Positions 8,532-17,313 are shown, counted from the first letter of the stretch. The stretch: 64,000 nt of DNA from Acetobacteraceae bacterium (GCA_030041375.1 JASHOA010000051.1:62001-126000); one strand, 5' to 3'. A program made the numbers and translations. The notes: generated by a model from the letters alone, not told the origin.

Positions 8532-9026
8532 TCAGCGATGGGCGCCGCTCTGCTGCGGATCGTTCGCCAGCATGGTGCACCGTGGCGGGGCGACCGGCTC
8601 CACGTAGCCGCGCGAAGCGGCGAACAGCGCAAGCTGGGCCGGGCTGGCAAGCGCCAGGACCTCCGGGAAGAGCACCAGGTGGTGCTGGCAGAAGCCGGTC
8701 CCCTCGGCCACCCCGACCTCGCTCATCTTATTGGCAACATTGGTGATATAGGCATCGTGCGCGGTCTGGCCGGCGCGGCCGTAGGTGTGCTCGAAATACA
8801 CCAGGAGCTGTTCATCGTCTTGCAGGAGAACAGCCTTGAAGCGCATGACGAAGGCGTCGTACTGCGAATCGGCGTTACAGGTGAGCGCGGTCACCATCAG
8901 CTCGCTCTTCAGCCCCGCCACGTCGAACATCGCTGCTTCATCCGGCGTCGCGCATGCCATTGCGACCGACACCCCAAGCAGGGTCGTCGCGGCAAGGCCG
9001 TAGATGGCGGCGAGCAATCTTGGCAT
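8532..9026 (-). CDS. Small exported protein of unknown function
   Basis: About 164 residues, starting at ATG 9026. A clear signal peptide (MPRLLAAIYGLAATTLLGVSVAMA) is followed by a Cys and a soluble, helical body. It holds four cysteines after the hydrophobic core (ACATP, LTCNAD, GFCQHH, PRCTM), consistent with disulfides in the periplasm. The body includes DSQYDAFVMRFKAVLLQDDEQLLVYFEHTYG, which I recognise only as typical of uncharacterised alphaproteobacterial secreted proteins. No function is assigned. Confidence 0.8.
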   Translation of the reverse strand: MPRLLAAIYGLAATTLLGVSVAMACATPDEAAMFDVAGLKSELMVTALTCNADSQYDAFVMRFKAVLLQDDEQLLVYFEHTYGRAGQTAHDAYITNVANKMSEVGVAEGTGFCQHHLVLFPEVLALASPAQLALFAASRGYVEPVAPPRCTMLANDPQQSGAHR

Positions 9027-9213
9027 CTTTTCCCTCCACTGATCGACCGGACCCGGCTGAGACGCGGCCTGAAGTAAGCCGTGCATCGTTGCCCAAGGCA
9101 AGCCAAATCTCCCGCCAATCTCCCACGCCGAAAGTTTTCCGGCGGCGTCGGTTCAGAATTGAAGATTAGAGCTTCGGGCGGCTACCCGCCACGCTTCGCC
9201 GAGATCGTCCGGA

Positions 9214-9630
9214 TCACTTTTGCGGCGCCAGCCTTTGCCTCCGGGCCCGGCCGAGAAGGCGCGGCTTGGGTGGCAGCCTCGCCGTATCGAGGATTGCCAG
9301 CATCGCCGCAACCGTTTCGGGCGGCAGCCGGGCCAGAGTCTGCTGCAGGCGATTGGCCAGGGCTGTCTGTTCAGGGGTCAAGCCGGCGGTGTCCATCCGC
9401 ACCTTCGGATTCGAGATGCGGGCCAGGCGCACCAGTTCTTCGGCATCATCCCAGATCAGACCGAAGAACTCACAGACCTGATGCACCAGCCCCAGGCTCG
9501 GCGCGCCGCGCCGGCCATGTTCGAGAGCGGAGAGATAAGCCGGCGTCACCTGCAGCCCGGCCGCGAGATCGGCCAGCCGGACCCCTCTTTCTGCACGGAG
9601 ACCGCGCACGCGCGAGCCGAACGGGGTCAT
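9214..9630 (-). CDS. XRE-family helix-turn-helix protein
   Basis: A DNA-binding protein of 138 residues. The HTH occupies about 5-60: GSRVRGLRAERGVRLADLAAGLQVTPAYLSALEHGRRGAPS is a standard Cro/C1-type motif, with LSALEHG as the recognition helix. The C-terminal part (TPEQTALANRLQQTLARLPPETVAAMLAIL) is helical and basic at the end. Its ATG overlaps the stop of the Smr gene (ATGA), so translation is coupled. The target is unknown. Confidence 0.9.
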   Translation of the reverse strand: MTPFGSRVRGLRAERGVRLADLAAGLQVTPAYLSALEHGRRGAPSLGLVHQVCEFFGLIWDDAEELVRLARISNPKVRMDTAGLTPEQTALANRLQQTLARLPPETVAAMLAILDTARLPPKPRLLGRARRQRLAPQK

Positions 9631-10181
9631 CGCTTCTTTCGCAGCAGGAGCAGCACCGAGCCCGGATTGGCACGGTGCGGGTGGCAGGCGCCAAGCAACA
9701 GGGGCCGAAGGGCAGGTCCGTTCAGCCAGTGCGAAATTTCGCGGCGGATGACCCCGCCCTCCGGCCCTGCTCCTCGCCCGGTGATCACTTCGACAGCCCG
9801 ATGGCCGTCCGCGGCGGCGCGCTGGAGAAACTCCCCGAGTGCGCGCACTGCCCGCGTTGCCGTCATCCCGTGCAGGTCGAGAGTCAGCTCCGGGCGGATC
9901 TGGCCGGAGGAGAACCGCCGCCAGTTGGCGCGATCAAGGCCGGACGGCGCTTCTCCGATCACCAGGGATGCGAGGGGTTGGGAAGTGGGTATGCTTATGG
10001 GCTTGCCTTCGGTGTTCGCGGCCGGCTTCGACGCGGGCGGAGCGACGGGTGCCGACCGCGCCGGTGATGCCGCCGGTCCCGCACTGCCGGAAAGTGGCCT
10101 GACCTGAGCGGCAAATTCGCGCCACGCTCTGCGATCGGCGAGCGTGTCTTCCGGTTCAGGTTTCGCCGGACGGAGCGGCAT
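9627..10181 (-). CDS. Smr-domain protein (MutS2-type small nuclease domain)
   Basis: About 184 residues. A low-complexity Pro/Ala-rich linker covers about 20-85, and the Smr domain lies in the C-terminal half. The Smr hallmarks are LDLHGMT and ITGRGAGPEGGVIRREISHWL (the G-[KR]-G-x-G-x-x-G-x-L-x type loop). Smr domains nick DNA or cleave RNA; the role here is not known. ATG 10181 is chosen, which overlaps the end of lutC by 26 bp, and its stop overlaps the xre start. It is the third gene of a lutB-lutC-smr-xre run. Confidence 0.88.
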   Translation of the reverse strand: MPLRPAKPEPEDTLADRRAWREFAAQVRPLSGSAGPAASPARSAPVAPPASKPAANTEGKPISIPTSQPLASLVIGEAPSGLDRANWRRFSSGQIRPELTLDLHGMTATRAVRALGEFLQRAAADGHRAVEVITGRGAGPEGGVIRREISHWLNGPALRPLLLGACHPHRANPGSVLLLLRKKR

Positions 10182-10863
10182 CGTCTTCGATGAGAACGAT
10201 GTGCAGCCGGCGCGGCCCGTGGGCACCGAGTTCGAGCGTCTGCTCGATATCGGCGGAGCGGGATGGCCCGGTCACCAGCATCACGTTGCGCGGCATGAAC
10301 CGCGCGGTTTCCCCGTCTTGCTGCGCGGCCCTGAGGAGGTCCCAGGCCTCTTCGTAGGCACCGACGATGCGGCTGGCGCGGAGCAGGATAATCTCGGTTT
10401 CGACCAGGAGGTTGAGCGTGGTCGGCCGGACAGGAGCCGAAGGCAGCATCAACGTCCCGGTTTCCGCCACCGCGGCGAAGGCCTGCTGGACGCCGACGAC
10501 GTCCGTTGCCTCGGCCCGGCCCGTGTGCAGCCGCAGCAACGGCCGTTCCGACCACGGCAGCGCCAGAAGTTCCGGGTGCGGCCCCACAACCAGGTCGGTG
10601 GGCAGGTTCTGGCGAGCCAGATAGTCGGCGACGGCCCCCGGCACGGCGGCGAGATCGGCGAGACGCTCCACCGTTCCGTATTCCTTCTCCACGTTGCGTA
10701 CGAAAAGGGCGATCTGCTCGGGGCGTGGCAGGCGCGAGCGGGCCGGAATGAGGCCGCGCGGATGGCGGGCCAACCGACCGAGCAGCATCGCCGCCTGGTC
10801 GGGCGGCAGCGGGCCGCGGCCGAGCGAGCGGCGGATGGTCGCGAGCATGGCTTCCCGGCTCAC
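10156..10863 (-). CDS. lutC: LutC/YkgG-family lactate utilisation protein
   Basis: About 235 residues of the LutC (YkgG, DUF162) family, the small subunit of the L-lactate oxidising complex LutABC. Family motifs are VGVQQAFAAVAETGTLML and the C-terminal TGPSRSADIEQTLELGAHGPRRLHIVLIED, a near-exact match to the usual signature TGPSRTADIE....GvHGP. The GTG at 10863 overlaps the lutB stop as GTGA and gives VSREAMLATIRRSLGR. ATG 10848 is the alternative. LutC works with LutA and LutB; lutA is not in this operon. Confidence 0.92.
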   Translation of the reverse strand: MSREAMLATIRRSLGRGPLPPDQAAMLLGRLARHPRGLIPARSRLPRPEQIALFVRNVEKEYGTVERLADLAAVPGAVADYLARQNLPTDLVVGPHPELLALPWSERPLLRLHTGRAEATDVVGVQQAFAAVAETGTLMLPSAPVRPTTLNLLVETEIILLRASRIVGAYEEAWDLLRAAQQDGETARFMPRNVMLVTGPSRSADIEQTLELGAHGPRRLHIVLIEDDAAPSGET

Positions 10864-12284
10864 CGCCCGCTCCGGCCCTGGCGCCTGTAGCGGCTGAAGA
10901 ACGTCTCGCCCTCCGGTGCCGGCAGGTCGCGGCCCGCCGTCCAGCCGCTGGCGAGGGGCAACCGGTGGAATCGTCCGCGCCTCCGCCCGGCGAGGCCGAG
11001 GGCCAGTGCGGCAGTTCGGGTGGCGAGACGATAGATGCCCGGGCGCCGCGCGAGCCAGGCCCACAGGGCAAGGTTCCGCCGCACGAAGGGCGGCCCGAGG
11101 TGCCGTTCGAACTCGCGCTCCCGCCAGTACCGCATCATCCCCGGCAGCGGGATTTTCATCGGGCAAACGCTCTCGCACCGCCCGCAGAAGGTGGAGGCGT
11201 TCGGCAGGTGCCCCGCCTTGTCCACCCCGATCAGCGCCGGTGTCAGCACCGCTCCCATCGGGCCGGGATAAACCCAGCCATAGGCGTGCCCGCCGACCAC
11301 CCCGAACACCGGGCAGTGGTTCATGCAGGCGGAACAGCGGATGCACCGCAGCATGTCCTGGAACCCGGTGCCGAGCATCGCGGAGCGGCCGTTGTCGAGC
11401 AGCACGACGTGGTACTGTTCTGGCCCGTCCAGGTCGCCCGGACGGCGCGGCCCGGTCGAAAAGGTGGTGTAGACGGAAAAATCCTGCCCCGTGGCCGAGC
11501 GTGCGAGCAGACGGAGCAGCACGCTGGCGTCTTCGAGCGTGGGCAGCATCTTCTCGATGCTCGCCAGCACGATATGCACCTTGGGCAGCGTCTGCGTGAG
11601 ATCGCCGTTGCCTTCGTTGGTCACGATCACGCTGGAGCCGGTCTCGGCAATCAGGAAATTGGCGCCCGTGATGCCGACATCGGCGGCAAGGAAACGCTCA
11701 CGGAGTTCACCGCGCGCCTCGCTGAGGATGTCACGCCGCTCGTGGAAGACGCGATCGGCCGGCAAATCCTTGTGCGCGGTACGGAACCGGGCCTCCCAGT
11801 CCTCGCGGTTGAGATGGAAGGCCGGCGCAATGATGTGGCTGGGTGGCTCGTGGCCGAGCTGAATGATGTATTCGCCGAGATCGGTCTCGACGGGCGTGAT
11901 GCCGTTGGCTTCCAGGAAGTCGTTGATCCCGATCTCCTCGCTGATCATCGACTTGCCCTTGGTCACGGTCTTCGCGCCGACCCCGCGGCAGATGCCGAGC
12001 ACTGCCTCGCGCGCATCCGCGGCGGTGGCGCACCAATGCACTTCGCCGCCCGTCTTTGCGACGTTCTCGGCCCATATCTCGAGATAGAAATCCAGGTTCT
12101 CGAGCGTGTGGTTCTTGATCTCCCGCCCGATCTCGCGGAGTTCCTCGAATTCCGGCAATGCTGCGACCGCCGCGGCGCGGCGGTGCTGGAAATGCGGCTT
12201 GGTGCGTTCGAGCGCGCGCTGCAGTCCGGCGTCGGCAAGCGCCGCCGAGGCGTTCTTCTTGAAGGCAGGGCTGGTAGGCAGCAT
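10860..12284 (-). CDS. lutB: LutB/LldF iron-sulfur subunit of L-lactate oxidation
   Basis: An iron-sulfur electron-transfer protein of 474 residues. The N-terminal DUF162-like region (about 60-300) includes TGANFLIAETGSSVIVTNEGNGDL. Then come two ferredoxin-type [4Fe-4S] motifs: C314-x2-C317-x2-C320-x3-C324 (CIRCSACMNHCP) and C367-x2-C370-x3-C374 (CGRCESVCPMKIPLPG). With LutA and LutC it oxidises L-lactate to pyruvate. GGAG lies about 8 nt before the ATG. The gene is first in its operon. The usual first gene lutA (CCG-motif heterodisulfide-reductase-like) is missing, and the upstream space holds a dispersed hairpin element. Confidence 0.93.
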   Translation of the reverse strand: MLPTSPAFKKNASAALADAGLQRALERTKPHFQHRRAAAVAALPEFEELREIGREIKNHTLENLDFYLEIWAENVAKTGGEVHWCATAADAREAVLGICRGVGAKTVTKGKSMISEEIGINDFLEANGITPVETDLGEYIIQLGHEPPSHIIAPAFHLNREDWEARFRTAHKDLPADRVFHERRDILSEARGELRERFLAADVGITGANFLIAETGSSVIVTNEGNGDLTQTLPKVHIVLASIEKMLPTLEDASVLLRLLARSATGQDFSVYTTFSTGPRRPGDLDGPEQYHVVLLDNGRSAMLGTGFQDMLRCIRCSACMNHCPVFGVVGGHAYGWVYPGPMGAVLTPALIGVDKAGHLPNASTFCGRCESVCPMKIPLPGMMRYWREREFERHLGPPFVRRNLALWAWLARRPGIYRLATRTAALALGLAGRRRGRFHRLPLASGWTAGRDLPAPEGETFFSRYRRQGRSGR

Positions 12285-12370
12285 GGCTTAACTCCGGGGC
12301 TGGCCTTACCCCAGCACCCGACCGCAGAGAAGGGTGGGCGGCGAAGCCAGGGCTCCTTCCACGGCACCTC

Positions 12371-12498
12371 GTGTCCCGATTCCGACGTTCGTCAGGATTG
12401 CAGCGGGCCTGGATCGGGACACTCATCATTTGTTTTCAGTGGCCTGCTGATCCGCTCCGTTCGCTGCAAGGGGCAGCGAACTTCGGGAGCAGGACACT
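12371..12498 (+). repeat. Two-hairpin dispersed element, divergent copy (copy C)
   Basis: The most diverged of three related intergenic elements. Hairpin 1 is GTGTCCCGAT (12371-12380) with ATCGGGACAC (12413-12422), a perfect 10-bp stem whose sequence differs from the other copies. The core TTTTCAGTGGCCTGCTGATCC-like segment is shared (14 identical bases from TTTTCAGTGGCCTG). Hairpin 2 is GTTCGCTGC with GCAGCGAAC, and the element ends GCAGGACACT like the others. It sits in the 341-bp gap 12285-12625 between lutB and the sugar-acid cluster. The rest of that gap holds the operator candidate at 12574 and no gene. Confidence 0.75.
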
Positions 12499-12573
12499 GG
12501 CCGGATGGTGACGCCGGGCATCGGCGCAATCGCCGCTTACTCCGCCAACCCAAGCCGGTTTGACGGCGGCCGG

Positions 12574-12593
12574 CTAAGATACTAGCATATTAG
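12574..12593. promoter_or_regulatory. Candidate GntR operator, A+T-rich palindrome
   Basis: CTAAGATACTAGCATATTAG is a 20-bp imperfect palindrome with 8 of 10 base pairs matched. It stands out as an A+T-rich island in G+C-rich DNA. It lies 33 bp before the first gene of the sugar-acid cluster. GntR-family dimers bind short palindromes of this kind, and the cluster ends in a GntR gene, so autoregulation of the operon is likely. This assignment is inference from position and symmetry. Confidence 0.45.
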
Positions 12594-12625
12594 CGTCACC
12601 TGCATGCCTCGCGGGGAAGGAAACG

Positions 12626-13501
12626 ATGGAGCCCGACATATTCTGCCGGGTAGAGACCGAGGTCGGCGAGTCCCCGCTCTGGGACGAGAGGCGAAACTGT
12701 CTTTGGTGGGTTGACCTTCTAAAAGGCGAATTGCACGCCTGCCGTCCCGGCGGACGAGATGAAGTCCGCGCGTCTATCGGCCGGAGCCTCGGGTTCGTGG
12801 TACCTTTCGATCGGGAAGCGTTTGTTGCCGGGACCCGAGACTCGGTAGGCATCCTCACCCTTTCCAACGGCAAGTATGTGCCCAGGGTTGCGCTCGAACA
12901 AACTCGCCCGGCTTATCGAAGCAACGACGGCAAATGTGACCCTCGCGGCAGGCTCTGGCTCGGTACCATGTCCGATGAACACCGGAAGGACGGGAAATGG
13001 TACCGCGTATCGGGCGATTACCGGCTGTTCGAATGGAGCGGTGCTGCCGATCTCCCAAATGGACTCTGCTGGAGCCTCGACGGCACCATGATGTACGTCG
13101 CGGACAGCGGACGCAGCGTCATCGAAACCTGGTCTTATGACGTCGACGTTGGGTTGCCCGGAAGCCTCCTGAGCACCCTTTCCATTCCCCCTGCCGAAGG
13201 CCGCCCTGACGGAATGACCATCGACGCAGAAGGGCACATCTGGGTTGCGCTCTGGGGCGGCGGCGCGGTGCGTCGCTATCGACCCGATGGTGTTTTGGAC
13301 ATGCACATCAAGGTCCCGGCGAGTCTCGCAGCAAGCTGTGTATTCGGCGGCGAGAACCATGATCTGCTGTTCATCACGACCGCGCGGTACAAATTGAATG
13401 TCCAGCAGCTTGCCAACGAGCCGCTGGCAGGATCCGTCTTCGTGTACCGTCCTGGGCCGACAGGGATGGCCGCAGACAGCTTCGAGCCAGGTCGACAGTG
13501 A
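12626..13501 (+). CDS. SMP-30/gluconolactonase family lactonase
   Basis: A six-bladed propeller lactonase of 291 residues, expected to hydrolyse a sugar lactone (aldono- or uronolactone) to the free acid. Family motifs are present: GESPLWDERRNCLWWVD (metal-ligand Glu), RSNDGKCDPRGRLWLGTM (metal-ligand Asn/Asp region), LPNGLCWSLDGTMMYVADS and PDGMTIDAEGHIWVALWGGG. There is a good ribosome site (AAGGAA) before ATG 12626. It is the first gene of the cluster, so lactone opening probably precedes dehydration by the UxuA-type enzyme. Confidence 0.92.
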   Translation: MEPDIFCRVETEVGESPLWDERRNCLWWVDLLKGELHACRPGGRDEVRASIGRSLGFVVPFDREAFVAGTRDSVGILTLSNGKYVPRVALEQTRPAYRSNDGKCDPRGRLWLGTMSDEHRKDGKWYRVSGDYRLFEWSGAADLPNGLCWSLDGTMMYVADSGRSVIETWSYDVDVGLPGSLLSTLSIPPAEGRPDGMTIDAEGHIWVALWGGGAVRRYRPDGVLDMHIKVPASLAASCVFGGENHDLLFITTARYKLNVQQLANEPLAGSVFVYRPGPTGMAADSFEPGRQ

Positions 13502-13538
13502 CGGCCCAGAGCCCGGCAAGGCATTCCACGACGGCAAA

Positions 13539-15104
13539 ATGAGCGAATCTCACCCATCCTTGCCGCGTGCCGGCACGCCGCCATTGCTGTCACTGGTTGA
13601 TGTCACCAAGGTCTATCCGCCCCGCTTGCACGCATTGCGCCAGGTCGACCTGACGCTGCGGGGTGGTGAGATCGTCACCTTGCTCGGAGCGAACGGAGCG
13701 GGAAAATCCACGCTGGCGAAGATTCTGACCGGCGCTGAAACGCCGACCAGCGGGACGCTGCGCTGGGATGGACGGGATTTGCAGATCCCCTCGCCGGCAG
13801 CAGCGAAACGGCTCGGTATCGGCATCGTCTTCCAGGAGTTGAACCTGCTGCCGAACCTGACTGCGGCGGAGAACGTCGTCCTCGGCAATTCCCCAGGCAG
13901 CATGCTCGGTCCGTTCTCCGCGACGGCCGCCGAACGCGTGTACAAGCGCTACTCAGCGCTGGTCCCGGACGCACCGGATCCGGATACCGTGCTGCGCCCG
14001 CTCAGCGTCGGCCAAAGGCAGAAGGTGGCCATCATCAGGGCCCTGGCCCATCAGCCCCGGTTGCTGATCATCGACGAGGGCACCTCGAGCTGGAACCTGA
14101 CCGAGCGCCACGAATTTCAGGAGGTGCTGAAGCGACTGGCTCACCAGTGCCGTCTCGCGGTTTTGTACATCACGCACTTCATCGACGACGCGATCAATGT
14201 CGGCGATCGGGTGGTCGTCTTGCGGGATGGGGCGAAAGTCTACGAGGGGGAGACGGGCGCTCGTATTTCCCATGCCGAGATCATCCGCGCGATTTCGGGA
14301 GAACTCCCCGTCACGCAGCCGGCACCCTCGACCTCGCGCCCTCGCGAACCGAGCGCTTCCCAAGGACACGCAGTGCCCGTCCTTGCCGTGGAAGACCTGG
14401 CCACAAGGAGCATCGGCCCGCTCCGCTTCACCGTCTCCGCTGGCGAATGTGTCGGGTTTTACGGCTACCCCGATTGCGGGGCAACGGAAACCCTGGAGGC
14501 GATCGCCGGTTTGATCCCGCACCGTGGGACCGTGCGGTGGAACAACATGCGTCTCAAGCAGAACGCGACCCACAGACTCCGGCATGGCGTTGTCCTGTGC
14601 TCCGGAGACAGGTCCCGGCAAGCGATTTCTTCCTGGCCTCTGTACCTCAACGTTGGTCTGCCCAGATTGTTCAAACGCTCCATGTTGCTGCCTGTGCCTC
14701 GGCGCGAATTCGTGCGTACCGCCGAGGTGCTGGTTCGCCGGTTTGGTGTCAAAGGCGACGTGTGGACCCGCCTCGCGGCGCTGAGCGGGGGAAATCAGCA
14801 AAAGGTGATTGTCGGAAGCGCCTTGGGGCTGGACAGACCGCTCTTGATACTGGGCGACGATCTGACGCGAGGCATTGATGCAGTCGCGAGATCGGAGATC
14901 CATCGGATCATGAAGACGACGCTCGGCGAGGATGTCGCCGTCATCGTATGGTCGACCGACCCGGGTGAAATCACGGAACTCTGTTCCCGGGTTTATGTAT
15001 TCGCTCAAGGGTACATCGTGAGCGAGCTGGCAGGCACGGAGATCACGAGTGACAGCCTCGAATATCTCGCGCGGACCAGGGCAGGCCAGTCGGCTGCGGC
15101 GTAG
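13539..15104 (+). CDS. Sugar ABC transporter ATPase with two nucleotide-binding domains (RbsA/MglA type)
   Basis: About 521 residues with two ATPase domains. Domain 1 is canonical: Walker A GANGAGKST, signature LSVGQRQKVAIIRAL and Walker B LLIIDEGTSSW. Domain 2 is degenerate: GYPDCGATETLEAIAG replaces Walker A and has no Lys, as is common in RbsA proteins. Its signature LSGGNQQKVIVGSAL is intact, but Walker B reads LLILGDDLTRGID, with Asp in place of the catalytic Glu. It energises uptake together with the next two genes. ATG 13539 is chosen because the frame upstream overlaps the lactonase gene. Confidence 0.93.
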   Translation: MSESHPSLPRAGTPPLLSLVDVTKVYPPRLHALRQVDLTLRGGEIVTLLGANGAGKSTLAKILTGAETPTSGTLRWDGRDLQIPSPAAAKRLGIGIVFQELNLLPNLTAAENVVLGNSPGSMLGPFSATAAERVYKRYSALVPDAPDPDTVLRPLSVGQRQKVAIIRALAHQPRLLIIDEGTSSWNLTERHEFQEVLKRLAHQCRLAVLYITHFIDDAINVGDRVVVLRDGAKVYEGETGARISHAEIIRAISGELPVTQPAPSTSRPREPSASQGHAVPVLAVEDLATRSIGPLRFTVSAGECVGFYGYPDCGATETLEAIAGLIPHRGTVRWNNMRLKQNATHRLRHGVVLCSGDRSRQAISSWPLYLNVGLPRLFKRSMLLPVPRREFVRTAEVLVRRFGVKGDVWTRLAALSGGNQQKVIVGSALGLDRPLLILGDDLTRGIDAVARSEIHRIMKTTLGEDVAVIVWSTDPGEITELCSRVYVFAQGYIVSELAGTEITSDSLEYLARTRAGQSAAA

Positions 15105-15105
15105 G

Positions 15106-16224
15106 ATGCACAGCGTGACAGGGCTGCGGATTTTGCGCGAAGCAGGTGAGTTTCTCGAGCGGCACGGGCAAAAGCTTGCCGTGCCGGGAGTCCTGTTGCT
15201 GTTCGTAGCCTATATGGGGATCTCCAGCCCGGTCTTCTTGCAGGGCAGCAACCTGATCAATATCGCATCGACGATTTCCCCCATCACCATCGTCGCGATG
15301 GGCATGGCGCTTCTGCTGATATCCGGCAACTTCGATCTCTCGGTCGGCGGGGTGGGAGCGCTTGGCGTCGTCGCCGGTTCGCTCATCATCAATCATGCCG
15401 GCACCCTTGCTGGCGTCATGGCTCTGCTGGTGACGGGCCTCCTATGTGGCGTGATCAACGGGTTCATCGTCACCATTGTCGGCGTCAACTCACTGGTTGC
15501 GACGCTGGGTACTGGCTATATCTGGTCCGGACTGGCGTACGTGCTCGCCGGGTCCAGTCCGATTACGCTGAGCACAAACGATCTCCCGAACATGATTACT
15601 TACGCACCGGGAGGCATCCAAGTCTCGGTGATCATTGCGCTGGCGGTGATCGCCATCGCATTCTGGTATTCGCGCACGATTGCCGGCCACAGCCTATATG
15701 CCGTTGGCGCCAACCGAGAAGCAGCGCGCCTGGCCGGCGTTCCCGTTACGCTCGTATCCTTTATCCCCTTTATTCTGACAGGGTTGTTCGCAGCGATCGC
15801 CAGCATCGTGACGATCGCGTTCATCGGAGGCGGTGTTCCGGAGACCGGGACCGACTGGCCCCTCCAGGCCATCGCGGCTGCCGTGGTTGGAGGAATCAGC
15901 ATTACGGGCGGCGAAGGCTCGATCTTTGCTGCGGTGGTCGGGATGGCATTGATCGGAGTGGTGCAGAACGGTCTTGTGCTGCTCGGGATCAACAGCAACC
16001 TGCAGACGGTGGCGCTCGGGATCGTCATCATTCTTGCCGTCGCTGCCGATGTGCGGTTCAGGCAACGGTTCAGCGATGCCGCGCTGAAGAGGGCGGGTGA
16101 GAGCAGATTCCCCACGCTGGTCGCACCAAGACAACAACCAACGAGAATCACCCCTGCCGGCGGCGCCGGTGCCGAAGCCCCTGCTCAGGGGCAGGCGGCG
16201 CACCGGGTCGGAGACAGCAACTGA
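15106..16224 (+). CDS. Sugar ABC transporter permease (RbsC type)
   Basis: About 372 residues, strongly hydrophobic, with 8-10 membrane helices between about 25 and 325. The stretch MALLLISGNFDLSVGGVGALGVVAGSL is the family hallmark of RbsC/BPD_transp_2 permeases (usual form GGIDLSVG). AAAVVGGISITGGEGSI is the conserved cytoplasmic loop that contacts the ATPase. ATG 15106 follows the ATPase stop by a single base, so translation is coupled. The C-terminal tail (about 335-372) is polar and Pro/Ala-rich. Confidence 0.93.
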   Translation: MHSVTGLRILREAGEFLERHGQKLAVPGVLLLFVAYMGISSPVFLQGSNLINIASTISPITIVAMGMALLLISGNFDLSVGGVGALGVVAGSLIINHAGTLAGVMALLVTGLLCGVINGFIVTIVGVNSLVATLGTGYIWSGLAYVLAGSSPITLSTNDLPNMITYAPGGIQVSVIIALAVIAIAFWYSRTIAGHSLYAVGANREAARLAGVPVTLVSFIPFILTGLFAAIASIVTIAFIGGGVPETGTDWPLQAIAAAVVGGISITGGEGSIFAAVVGMALIGVVQNGLVLLGINSNLQTVALGIVIILAVAADVRFRQRFSDAALKRAGESRFPTLVAPRQQPTRITPAGGAGAEAPAQGQAAHRVGDSN

Positions 16225-16249
16225 ACAAGCCAGAAAAGGAGACGCCGGA

Positions 16250-17284
16250 ATGATGCAAGTCCCCGCCAGGATGCCTGGCAACGCATGCTCGCCCTCCGTC
16301 AGGAAGTTTGCCGTCTTTGCGATCACCCTCGGGATGATCGCCTTCGCAGGCTGTGGCAGCGGAAGGGCTGCTACCACCTCGACCCCGGTCATCTACAACC
16401 TGCAACCGGTCCTTTTCCCCTATGTCACAGCGACGAATCAGGGAGTGGACTCGGAGGCGAAGGCGCTTGGTCTGAAGGTCGTCTATGCGAACGCGAACGG
16501 CTCAGTCACGACGGCGATCGCGCAAATCCATGATGCGATCATCGCTCATGCGGCAGGAATCGTCATCAATCCTCTATCTTCCACGGCGCTGGTCCCGGCC
16601 ATCTCGGATGCTATTCATGCAGGTGTCTGCGTCGCCTCCGTGACAGATAATTTCGGACCGAACACGGGGGTCGTCTATCCGGCGGGAGCCAAGGGTTACG
16701 TGGGCTGGAATGAATTCTACAGCGGAAGCCTGGCGGGCGATTGGCTCGCGAAGCACATCGGCTACAAAGGCGACGTGGCGGTAGAACTCGGCGATACGGC
16801 ACATGGTGCGAGTGCGTGGCGCTACCAGGGGGCGCTCTCCGAGTGGAAAAAGTACCCCAGCATACACGTTGTTTCCCTTCAGCAGTACAACTTCAACCTG
16901 GACACGATCAGGGGGCAGGTCCTGGCCCTGGTCACCAAGTACGGCCCCAATCTGAAAGCCCTGCTCATCGATACCAACCCCGGCTCCGTCGTCGCCATTC
17001 GCGCAATCAACACGACAACCGACCGCAACCACGTCGCGATTGCCAGCGTTGGCGGTGAAAAGCAGATGTTGGAGTTGATTGGCCAGGGCTATCCGGCCGC
17101 CGACGTTCCAGAAGTGCCGGTCCAGGAAGGCGTCCAGGGGGTCAAGCTCGTCAACGACTGTATCCATGGCGACAAGAACCCGGTTGCCTTCCTGGAGCAG
17201 GACCTGCCGGGTGTCAGCGTGCTCAAGCCATACAATTACGTCATCGACAAAAGCAATGTCCGAATCTTCAAGCCGGACTGGTAA
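16250..17284 (+). CDS. Periplasmic sugar-binding protein of the ABC transporter
   Basis: About 344 residues. The N-terminal signal RKFAVFAITLGMIAFAGCGSG ends in a lipobox-like FAGC, so it may be a lipoprotein; a Phe at -3 is unusual. The body is a type 1 periplasmic-binding fold (Peripla_BP_4): DAIIAHAAGIVINPLSSTALVPAISDAIHAGVCVASV is the ligand-site hinge region typical of RbsB-like proteins. A strong ribosome site (AAAGGAGA) precedes ATG 16250. It is the solute-recognition part of the transporter encoded just upstream. Confidence 0.92.
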   Translation: MMQVPARMPGNACSPSVRKFAVFAITLGMIAFAGCGSGRAATTSTPVIYNLQPVLFPYVTATNQGVDSEAKALGLKVVYANANGSVTTAIAQIHDAIIAHAAGIVINPLSSTALVPAISDAIHAGVCVASVTDNFGPNTGVVYPAGAKGYVGWNEFYSGSLAGDWLAKHIGYKGDVAVELGDTAHGASAWRYQGALSEWKKYPSIHVVSLQQYNFNLDTIRGQVLALVTKYGPNLKALLIDTNPGSVVAIRAINTTTDRNHVAIASVGGEKQMLELIGQGYPAADVPEVPVQEGVQGVKLVNDCIHGDKNPVAFLEQDLPGVSVLKPYNYVIDKSNVRIFKPDW

Positions 17285-17313
17285 GCCGGGCACTTTGCTG
17301 CGATGGAGAGAAG

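Noticed and set aside
12285-12370. Remnant of lutA before lutB
   Set aside because: Short translations in this gap do not show the CCG motif or any LutA feature, so nothing supports a remnant.
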